64,000 nt of DNA from Portibacter lacus (GTDB lineage: Bacteria > Bacteroidota > Bacteroidia > Chitinophagales > Saprospiraceae). Positions 51,058 to 63,000 of the stretch are shown here, piece after piece. Under the pieces are notes generated by a model. That model had not been told where the DNA came from and searched no databases. It saw only the letters and a program-made list of their open reading frames with translations. A program made the translations under genes and the position numbers. The DNA is taken from the NCBI RefSeq assembly GCF_021533215.1, contig NZ_JAJNKA010000018.1, positions 32,994 through 96,993 of the forward strand. Reading direction: 5' to 3'. The stretch's first letter is position 1. The number at the start of each line of letters is the position of its first letter.

Positions 51058-54000
51058 TTAACGTACAACTGTGATGTCTCCTTTCAATACTCTCTCCGTT
51101 CCATCTACCAACTGAACTTTCGCATACCATACGAATACTGCTGGATTCACTGGAATTCCTTGGAAAGTACCATCCCATCCCATTTCTTCAATTCCTGGAT
51201 CAAAGTTTCCATTTTCGAAAACTAATTCACCCCATCTGTTGAAGATTTTCAACTCATTGATTTTATCCAATTGGTTACCTGAGAACAATGTAAAGTAATC
51301 ATTGTCACTGTCGCCATTAGGAGAGAATATATTCGGAGCATACACTTTACTTCTTCTATCAACATAAACTCTAACATCTGCAAAGTCAGTACATCCATAG
51401 ATATCCGTCAATGTTGCTGTATACAATGTTGTCTGATATGGCCATACTGTAGGATCCATACATTCTATGCAGCTTATGTTTGCATCTGTAGGTTCCCAAA
51501 CAACTGACTCTACTAAATCATTGTCAATGTTAATCGTTGCTTGTAATTGTGTCGAATCTCCTAAGTCAATTCTTTGATCCTCACCAGCGTCTATTTGAAG
51601 ATCTAAACCTTCGAATAAGGTAACTGATTTACTCAAAGTACATCCGTTAGAATCCTTCACTGTCACTTCATAATTTCCAGGTCCTAAGTTTTCCCAAATA
51701 TTACTTTCTTGGTAAGCATTACCATTCAGAGAGTAAGTGTAAGGGCCAACTCCACCTTCTACATTAAGAACTGCAATCAATCCTTCGAAGTCACTGAAAC
51801 ATGGATTAATTGTTTCTATATCAAATCCTGTAACTGGAATGATGTTATCAATGATTGTTACACTATCTATAGTAGAACATCCATTTACTGTATTCGTCAC
51901 TTCTAGGTAGTAAGTACCTATCGAGTTAATCTCAGGAGAAAGTGTATTTCCTCCATTAACTATACTTCCATCATTCGTTGTCCAGTTGTAAGCAAATCCA
52001 CTTCCTACAGAAGATCCATCTCCTACTAGGTTCACATTCGTAAGCTCACAAGTAAGCGTAAATGATGGACCTGCTTCAGCTACTGGGTAGTCTCTATCTA
52101 ATAACACATTCACTGTATCCGTTGCTACACAGAAGTTATCACCATTTGTAACTGTTACAACATACTGGCCTGGTTGGTCTACATTAATTGCAGATGAATC
52201 AGGATTCGTAATGATGTTACCATCTAATGTTGTCCATGTGAACGACATTGCTGGATCATTCGTTAATTCTGTTGCACTTACTTCCACTTCATAATTCACA
52301 CAATTCAGAACTTCTGGTGTTGCTGTTGAAATTTCAGGATATGCTACCTGATCAACAACAAGTACTTTATCCGTATTGGTACAATCTGAAATCGTATCTG
52401 TTACAATGATCGTGTATTCACCTGGAATCGAAGTTGTAAACAAGAATAGATCACTTGGAATAAATTCTTCTCCGTCAGGACCGATCCATGTTACTACTTT
52501 ATTCATACTTGAATTCGTTGCATCTATCGTCACTTCGCTTACTGCACAATTGATGAACTGATCTTCACCAGCATCCGCATTCGGGAAGTTATCATCTATC
52601 AGTACTTCTACTGAATCAATTGCGAAACAACCTGTAACATTGTTCGTCACTAATAATGTGTACCAACCTGGTTGATCTACAAGTGGAGATAATGTATTCG
52701 CTCCGCTGATGATATTACCTTGAGCAGTTGCCCACTCGTAAGTAAATGCACCAGTAGAACTTCCATTTGCATTCAAGCTACCTTCTTGCATTTCACATGT
52801 CAATATAAATCCGTCTCCTGCTTCAGCAACTGGTAATGGATTAATGATGACTTCTACGGTAGTCTGTTCATCTTCACATGGACTTTCTGAATCCACCATG
52901 TAAGTGAATTGGTAAGTTCCAGCACTCACTCCATCAGTATTAAATGTTCCGTTCGCTGCATCAAAGCCGCTTCCTGCAGTACTTGTCCATGTTCCACCTA
53001 AGTCTTCACCAGAAAGAATATCAAATAAGTTAATCAATTCGACATCTGTTTCACATACTTCAGCTGGTGCTAATGGCTCTCCAGAAGATAATCTATCCAT
53101 TACCATAACAAATATGGTTGTATCGAATGTACATAATGGGTCGATCACATCTAGTGTAAAGGTTAATCCATATGAACCTGCATCCGCATCGGTTGCATTA
53201 AAGATGTCTCCATTCACAATCGCTGGATTAGAACCTGCAGGTGTTGTTGCAATGGTCCAAGATCCGTCGTCAGAATCATTCTCTATTGTACTTAAGTCAA
53301 ATATTGCATCATCGTTACAGAAAGGTCCAGCCTCACCAATATTAATGATTGGGCAAGAACAATCTAGAACGGTTACATTCAAGATGTATGTATTCGCTTC
53401 ACAAATTCCACCAGTATTATCAACTGTATATAATAATTGGTAGTCACCAGGTATCACACCGTGGAAGTCAGCTATATTTCCGTTGATAGAAACTCCAGAG
53501 TCAGAAATATCCGTCCATGTTCCATCAGTCGGTCCTTCTACGATTACTGTATCAAGATCTATAATTGCTCCTTTGAAATCAAGGTTACAAATCTCAGTGT
53601 ATTCGAATAATCTAGCTGTTGTCGGGTAACTTACTTCAACATTGACCGCCCCAGAAACCTCACCATCACAATGTGCATCATTCGCAGAAACTAAACTAAT
53701 GTTCATGTCCACAAATGCCTCTACTGTAAATCTGTATGGCGATGTCTGAATGTCAGCTAAAACAAAAGTTTCATTGTTCGCTTTCACTTCTATTGTCCAA
53801 GGTGCTGTACCTGTCAAGTTCACTTCTACTACAACCTCTTCTCCTTCACACACCATGTATTCACCATCGATCATTGCTGTAGGAATTTCATACCATACAA
53901 CAGGTTGTCCGATAGCTACAACGGTACATTCTTCCGTTAAGTCAACTAATCCGTTACTTAACTCATTACCTGCAACTGCTGATACATAGTAAGTCTTACC

Positions 54001-57000
54001 ATATTCCATCTTAGCAGGATCAAAGAAGAACGTTGCTGTTTCGCTAAGTGCTATCGTATTCACAAGAAGTGTATCATTTCCTTCATGTAAAGCGAAGATC
54101 ACTTTATCGTTATAGTCTAAGAATTCAAGTGTTGCATCGTAAACTCCAGTCGCTGTTAATTCAGGTCCACAAAGCTCGATCAATTCTTGATTCATTGTAC
54201 CTACCATTGTTAAACATCCACACTCGATTCCTTCATCTGCAACAGTTATGATTTCACAACCATTAATGTCCGTTACTTCGAAAGAATAATCTACAAGTGA
54301 CTCAATGTCTTCACTTATGTAAATGTATGGTTGCTCACCAGTAGGGTTATCTATCGCCACTCCATTCACGATGTATCCTGTAGGATCACCTCCCCAGATT
54401 TCGAACGTTACTTTATAACCAGGAGTTAACTCGTTACATTCAGCCATCACATTCTCTACTCTAGGTACGAAGAAGAACTCAACTGTTGCTTCTCCCATTC
54501 CTTCTGAAGAACATCCATCTGCATTAGAAACAGTTCCTAAAGTATAGATACCTGGTTCCGTTACATCAAATGTAAATGTTGCATCCGTAGTATTATACGT
54601 GTCATAAGCAACACCATCTTTAAGTACTTCCACATTCCAGTTGTCACCGTTTAAGAAGTTGATGGTCAATGTTACCACATCTCCAGAGCCATCACAGATA
54701 CTTCCTCCACCAACTAATGTTGCTTCAGGAATATCTTGACCGATTACTTCGAAAGATACTTCACTGTTACAAAGTGTTCCTCCACCGTATATGTACACAG
54801 TAGTTCCAGGTACAACTTGATCACCAACGTTAAGTTGATCACCTGTCTGACCAGGTCCTGTATAATAGCTTTCTGTTCCGTCTAGGTGCTCACCTGTAAT
54901 TGTTTCAAGTGTATAGAATTCACATACATATTGATCACCAGGATTATCAAGTACTGGAGTATCGATGATGGTAATTTCTAATTGTTCTTCTGTAGAACAA
55001 TCACCTGCTGCAACGTATAAGTAAAGTGTTGTACTCGTTGTAATGACATCACCTTCGTTATACTGTGTTCCACCGCCATTCACTTCAGTATAGTATGCTG
55101 CTGTTGCAACTCCTGTTCCTGTAATTTCTGGTAAAGTGTAACTATCACACTCTGTTACTGGCGCTTGTACATCGATAACTGGTGTTTCAATAATGATTAC
55201 TTCGATCACTTCTTCATTAGAACAATCACCTACCGCATCGTAAATGTAAAGCGTCGTGCTTGCTGTGATTGCATCACCTGCGTTGTACTTCGTACCTCCA
55301 CCGTTGGTTGCTGTATAGTAAGCTTCATTGCCACTCAAGTTCGCACCTGTGATAGTAGGAAGCGTATATTCATCACATTCCGTCTGAGCTGCTTGAGGAT
55401 CGATCTGTGGTGTATCCAAGATTTCAATCTCTAAAGTAGTTTCATCCGAACAATCACCTGCTGCTACATAAATGTAAAGCGTTGTGCTTGCTGTGATCAC
55501 GTCTCCAGTGTTGTACTGAGTTCCAGCACCATTCGCTTCTGTGAAGTAAGCTGCTGTTGCAACTCCTGTTCCTGTAATCTCAGGTAGCGTATAACTATCA
55601 CACTCTGTTACTGGTGCTTGTGTATCAATTACTGGCGTTTCAATAATTGTGATCTCGATCATTTCCTCATCAGAACATGTTCCTACTGCATCGTAGATGT
55701 ATAGAGTAGTAGTTGCTGTTATAGCATCTCCTGCGTTGTACTTCGTACCTCCGCCATTAGTTGCTGTATAGTAAGCTTCATTGCCACTCAAGTTTGCACC
55801 TGTAATAGTAGGAAGCGTATATTCATCACATTCTGTCTGAGCAACTTGTGGATCGATCTGTGGTGTATCCAAGATTTCAATCTCTAAAGTAGTTTCGTCT
55901 GAACAATCACCTGCTGCTACATATATGTAAAGCGTTGTGCTTGCAGTAATCACATCACCAGGGTTGTACTGAGTTCCTGCTCCGTTCGCTTCTGTGAAGT
56001 AAGCTGCATTGTCAACTCCTGTTCCAGTGATAACAGGTAGTGTATAACTATCACACTCTGTTACTGGTGCTTGTGTATCAATGACTGGTGTTTCAACAAT
56101 TGTAATTTCAATTGCTTCTTCATCAGAACATGCTCCAGTCTCATCATAAATGTATAGGGTTGTGCTTGTTGTGATTACATCACCAGCGTTGAACTGAGTT
56201 CCTGCTCCATTCATTTCAGTGTAGTAAGCTTCATTCCCACTTAAGTTACTTCCAGTTATTACTGGTAATGTGTAACTATCACACTCTACTGCTGCAACTT
56301 GAGCGTCAATCTGAGGCGTTAAAAGAATTTCAATTTCTATTGCTTGCTCATCCGAACAGTCTCCTGCTGCTACATAAATGTAAAGTGTAGTTGTTGCAGT
56401 AATTGCATCTCCAGGATTATACTGTGTTCCTGCTCCATTTGCCTCTGTGTAGTAAGCTGCATTGTCTACTCCCGTTCCGGTGATAACTGGTAGTGTATAA
56501 CTATCACACTCTGTTACTGGCGCTTGTGCATCAATTACAGGAGTTTCTATGATTGTTATCTCTACTGTTTCTTCATCAGAACAAGCACCCACTCCATCAT
56601 AAATATATAATGTCGTTGTTGCAGTGATTACATCGCCAGCGTTATACTGAGTACCTGCACCATTCATTTCTGTGAAGTAAGCTTCGTTTCCGCTTAAGTT
56701 CGTTCCTGTTATTACAGGTAAAGTATAACTATCACATTCGGTCTGAGCAGAAAGTGGATCGATTTGAGGCGTTGCCAATATTTCTATTGATACCGTTGTC
56801 TCATCAAAACAGTCTCCTGCTGCTACATAAATGTAAAGTGTTGTGCTTGCTGTAATTACATCTCCAGCATCATACTGTGTTCCTTGACCATTCGCTTCTG
56901 TAAAGTAAGCTGCATTGTCTACACCTGTTCCTGTAATTACTGGTAGTGTATAACTATCACACTCTGTTACTGGAGCTTGCTCAGTAATGATTGGCGTTTC

Positions 57001-60000
57001 AAGAATCTCAATAGAGATCGCCTCTTGGTCATTACAAATATCTACTGCATCCCAGATATAAAGTGTCGTTGTTGCTGTGATAACATCTCCAGCATTGTAC
57101 TGTGTTCCTTGACCATTCTGATCAGTGAAGTACGCTTCATTTCCACTTAAGTTTATTCCTGTAATTGTTGGTAGCGTGTAACTATCACATTCTACAATTG
57201 CTACTTGAGGATCAATTTCCGGAGCATCAATTTTTTCAATTAAGAAACTAACTTCTGCTGAACAGTCACCTGCTGCAACATATATGTACAATGTCGTTGT
57301 CACAGAAATTGCGTCTCCTGCATTGTATTGTGTTCCTGCTCCATTAGGTTCTGTAAAGTAAGCCGCATTTTCAACTCCTACTCCAGTAATTTCTGGTAGA
57401 ACATAATCATTACAATCTTTTACATCATCTACAGGGTCTATCTGTGGAGTTTCAACAATTGTAATTTCTACAATTTCTTCATCGAAACATGTTCCAGCTC
57501 CATCAAAAATGTAGAGTGTTGTATTTGCAGTAATCACATCACCAGCGTTGAACTGGGTTCCTGCTCCATTCATTTCTGTGAAGTAAGCCTCATTTCCACT
57601 TAAGTTCGTTCCTGTAATTGCAGGTAGTGTGTAACTATCACACTCTACGATTGCTGCTAAAGGATCAATCTGTGGTGTCTGCAAGATTGCAATGTTCAAT
57701 ATTTCTTGAGCAGAACAATCACCAGCTGCAACATAGATATAAAGTGTCGTGCTTGCTGTAATTACATCTCCAGCATCATACTGTGTTCCAGCACCATCTG
57801 CCTCTGTATAATAAGCTGCATTATCAACACCCGTACCTGTAATAACTGGTAGCGTATAACTATCACATTCTGTAACATCTGCTTGAGGATCAATCTCTGG
57901 TGTTTCTACAATCGTTATTTCGATTGCTTCTTCATCTGTACAAGTTCCTACCGCATCATAGATGTATAATGTTGTCGTTGCACTGATCGCGTCTCCAGCA
58001 CTGTATTGAGTACCTGCTCCATTCATTTCTGTGAAGTAAGCCTCATTTCCACTTAAGTTCGTTCCTGTGATAGCAGGTAGTGTGTAAGTATCACACTCTA
58101 CAACTGCTGCTTGAGGATCAATCTGTGGTGTCAATAATATTTCAATGTCGAAGCTTTCTTCAGCTGAACAATCTCCTGCTGCTATGTAAACATATAATGT
58201 TGTACTCACATTGATTGCATCACCTTCCACATACTGTGTTCCTCCTCCATTTACTTCTGTATAGTATGCTGCTCCAGTTACTCCTGTTCCAGTGATTGCT
58301 GGAAGTATGTAAGTATCACAAGCCGATACATCAGTTATTGGATCTAGGATTGGAGTTGGAATGATTTCTATTTCAAGAACTTCCTCATCAAAACAAGAAC
58401 CTACAGCATCGTAAATGTAAAGTGTTGTCGTTACGCTAATCACATCTCCAGCATTGTACTGAGTACCTGCTCCATTCATTTCTGTGAAGTAAGCCTCATT
58501 GCCACTTAAGTTCGTTCCTGTGATAGCAGGTAATGTGTAACTATCACACTCAACGATTGCTGCTTGTGCATCTATCTGTGGTGTCAATAAGATCGTAATC
58601 TCTAGAGACTCTTCATCAGAACAATCACCAGCCGCCACATACATATATAGTGTAGTAGATGAAGTGATTGCATCACCTTCATTGAATTGAGTTCCGCCTC
58701 CATTCACTTCTGTAAAGTAAGCTGCTCCTGTCACCCCTGTACCTGTAATTGCTGGTAAGATGTAACTATCACACTCTGTTACTGGTGACTGAGCATCAAT
58801 AGCTGGTGTTGGAATAATCTCAATTTCAACTATTTCTTCATCAGAACATGTTCCTACAGCATCGTAAATGTAAAGTGTAGTCGTAGCACTGATTGCATCA
58901 CCAGCATTATATTGAGTACCTGCTCCATTCATTTCTGTGAAGTAAGCCTCATTTCCGCTTAAGTTCGTTCCTGTTATAGCAGGTAGTGTATAAGTATCAC
59001 ACTCAACTACTGCTGCTTGAGGATCGATCTGTGGTGTCAATAATATTTCTATTTCAAAACTCTCTTGATCTGAACAAGCACCTGCTGCAACGTAAATGTA
59101 TAGCGTTGTGCTTGTTGTAATCACATCACCAGGATTGTACTGTGTTCCAGCACCATCTGCTTCTGTATAATAAGCTGCATTATCAACTCCTGTTCCAGTG
59201 ATAACTGGTAAAGTGAAACCATCACACTCAACTACATTCGTTAAAGGATCAATTTCTGGAGTAGGGATGATTGTTATCTCTGCGATTTCTTCATCAGAAC
59301 AACTTTCTACAGCATCATAGATATATAATGTCACTGATTCAGTAATGATTGTTCCTGGAGTTAATCTGTCTCCATTTCCACCCATTTCTGTGAAGTACGC
59401 TTCATTTCCACTTAAATCCGTTCCCGTGATAACTGGTAATAAGTAACCATCACATTCTACAGCAGCTGCTTGAGGATCTAACTGAGGAGTTGCAAGTATC
59501 TCAATATTTACAAGCTCTTCAGCTGAACAAGCACCAGCTGCAACATACATATATAGTGTAGTTGATGTATTGATTACATCTCCTTCATTATACTGTGTTC
59601 CTCCACCATTCATTTCAGTATAGTATGCTGCTGTTGCAACACCTGTTCCTGAAATTGCAGGTAAGGTATAACTATCACACTCTGTCACATCAGATATTGG
59701 ATCTAGAACTGGCGTCTCAATAATTTCGATTGAAATTAACTCTTGATCATTACAGATATCAACTGCATCCCAAATATATAGGTCTGTAGTAACTGTGATG
59801 ACATCACCAGCGTTATACTGAGTTCCTGCTCCGTTTGCCTCAGTAAAGTAAGCTTCATTTCCACTTAAGTTCGTTCCTGTGATCGTTGGTAGTGTGTAAC
59901 TATCGCATTCTGTAACTGCCGTTTGTGGGTCAATTTCAGGTGCGTCTACTTTCTCAACTAAGAACGAAACCTCAGCAGAACAATTTCCTGCTGCAACATA

Positions 60001-63000
60001 TATGTATAATGTTGTTGTTGCTGAAATAGCATCTCCTGCATTGTATTGTGTTCCTTGACCATTAGGCTCTGTAAAATAAGCTGCAGTTTCTACACCTACT
60101 CCAGTAATTACTGGTAAGATGTAGTCATTACAATCTTTTACATTCGGAACTGCATCAATCTGAGGCGTTTCTATGATTTCAATTGCTAGTACTTCTTCGT
60201 CTGAACATGTTCCTACTGCATCGTAAATGTATAGTGTTGTTGTTGCACTGATTACATCTCCTGCATTGTATTGTGTTCCTGCTCCTCCCATTTCTGTGAA
60301 GTATGCCTCGTTGCCACTCAAGTTTGTACCTGTAATTGCAGGTAATGTGTAACTATCACACTCTACGATTGCTGCTTGTGCATCGATTTGTGGAGTTAAC
60401 AAGATCGTGATCTCGATTGACTCTTCATCTGAACATGCACCTGCTGCTACATACATATATAATGTTGTAGATGTACTGATTACATCGCCTGCATTATACT
60501 GTGTTCCGCCTCCGTTTACTTCTGTGTAGTATGCTGCTGTTGCAACTCCTGTTCCTGTAATCTCAGGTAACGTGTAGCTATCACACTCTGTTACTGGTGC
60601 TTGTGTATCAATTGTTGGTGTTGGAATTATTTCTATTTCCAATACTTCTTCGTCTGAACAGGTTCCTACTGCATCGTATATGTATAGTGTTGTTGTTGCA
60701 CTGATTACATCTCCTGCATTGTATTGTGTTCCTGCTCCTCCCATTTCTGTGAAGTATGCCTCGTTGCCACTCAAGTTTGTACCTGTAATTGCAGGTAATG
60801 TGTAACTATCACATTCTACGATTGCTGCTTGTGCATCGATTTGTGGTGTTAATAAGATCGTGATCTCGATTGACTCTTCATCTGAACATGCACCTGCTGC
60901 TACATACATATATAATGTTGTAGATGTACTGATTACATCGCCTGCATTATACTGTGTTCCGCCTCCGTTTACTTCTGTGTAGTATGCTGCTGTTGCAACT
61001 CCTGTTCCTGTAATCTCAGGTAACGTGTAACTATCACACTCTGTTACTGGTGCTTGTGTATCAATTGTTGGTGTTGGAATTATTTCTATTTCCAATACTT
61101 CTTCGTCTGAACAGGTTCCTACTGCATCGTAAATGTATAGTGTTGTTGTTGCACTGATTACATCTCCTGCATTGTACTGTGTGCCTGCTCCTCCCATTTC
61201 TGTGAAGTATGCCTCGTTGCCACTCAAGTTTGTACCTGTAATTGCAGGTAATGTGTAACTATCACATTCTACGATTGCTGCTTGTGCATCGATTTGTGGT
61301 GTTAATAAGATCGTGATCTCGATTGACTCTTCATCTGAACATGCACCTGCTGCTACATACATATATAATGTTGTAGATGTACTGATTACATCGCCTGCAT
61401 TATACTGTGTTCCGCCTCCGTTTACTTCTGTGTAGTATGCTGCTGTTGCAACTCCTGTTCCTGTAATCTCAGGTAACGTGTAGCTATCACACTCTGTTAC
61501 TGGTGCTTGTGTATCAATTGTTGGTGTTGGAATTATTTCTATTTCCAATACTTCTTCGTCTGAACAGGTTCCTACTGCATCGTAAATGTATAGTGTTGTT
61601 GTTGCACTGATTACATCTCCTGCATTGTACTGTGTGCCTGCTCCTCCCATTTCTGTGAAGTATGCCTCGTTGCCACTCAAGTTTGTACCTGTAATTGCAG
61701 GTAATGTGTAACTATCACATTCTACGATTGCTGCTTGTGCATCGATTTGTGGAGTTAATAAGATCGTGATCTCGATTGACTCTTCATCTGAACATGCGCC
61801 TGCTGCTACATACATATATAATGTTGTAGTTGTACTGATTACATCGCCTGCATTATACTGTGTTCCGCCTCCGTTTACTTCTGTGTAGTATGCTGCTGTT
61901 GCAACTCCTGTTCCTGTAATCTCAGGTAACGTGTAACTATCACACTCTGTTACTGGTGCTTGTGTATCAATTGTTGGTGTTGGAATTATTTCTATTTCCA
62001 ATACTTCTTCGTCTGAACAGGTTCCTACTGCATCGTAAATGTATAGTGTTGTTGTTGCACTGATTACATCTCCTGCATTGTACTGTGTGCCTGCTCCTCC
62101 CATTTCTGTGAAGTATGCCTCGTTGCCACTCAAGTTTGTACCTGTAATTGCAGGTAATGTATAACTATCACACTCTACGATTGCTGCTTGTGCATCGATT
62201 TGTGGAGTTAATAAGATCGTGATCTCGATTGACTCTTCATCTGAACATGCACCTGCTGCTACATACATATATAATGTTGTGCTTGTACTGATTACATCAC
62301 CTGCATTATACTGTGTTCCGCCTCCGTTTACTTCTGTGTAGTATGCTGCTGTTGCAACTCCTGTTCCTGTAATCTCAGGTAACGTGTAACTATCACATTC
62401 TGTTACTGGTGCTTGTGTATCAATTGCTGGTGTTGGAATTATTTCTATTTCAACAATTTCTTCTGTTGAACATGCTCCAACTCCATCAAAAGCATACAAT
62501 GTAATAGTTGTACTAATTACATCCCCTGCATTGTACTGTGTTCCACCTCCATTCACTTCTGTGAAATAAGCTTCATTTCCACTTAAATTCGTCCCTGTGA
62601 TCGTAGGTAACGTGTAACTATCACATTCTACGATTGCAACTTGAGGATCAATTTGTGGTGTTGATAAAATTTGAATATCAACACTTTCTTCATCTGAACA
62701 AGCACCTGCTGCCACGTACATGTATAATGTTGTCGATGTACTGATTACGTCGCCTGCATTATACTGTGTTCCGCCTCCATTCACTTCCGTATAGTATGAA
62801 GCAGTTGAAACTCCAGTTCCTGTGATTTCAGGTAACGTGTAGCTATCACATTCGATTACATCTGATAAATCATCAATAATCGGTGTTGGTATAATTTCAA
62901 TCGAAATTAACTCTTGATCATTACAAATATCAACATTGTCATAAATGTATAGATCAGTTGTTATATCAATAATATCTCCTGCTAAATATTTTGTTCCAGT

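Noticed and set aside
55165..55434. plus-strand frame of 89 codons and similar frames inside the giant gene
   Set aside because: They are antisense shadows of the repeat array with no domain features.
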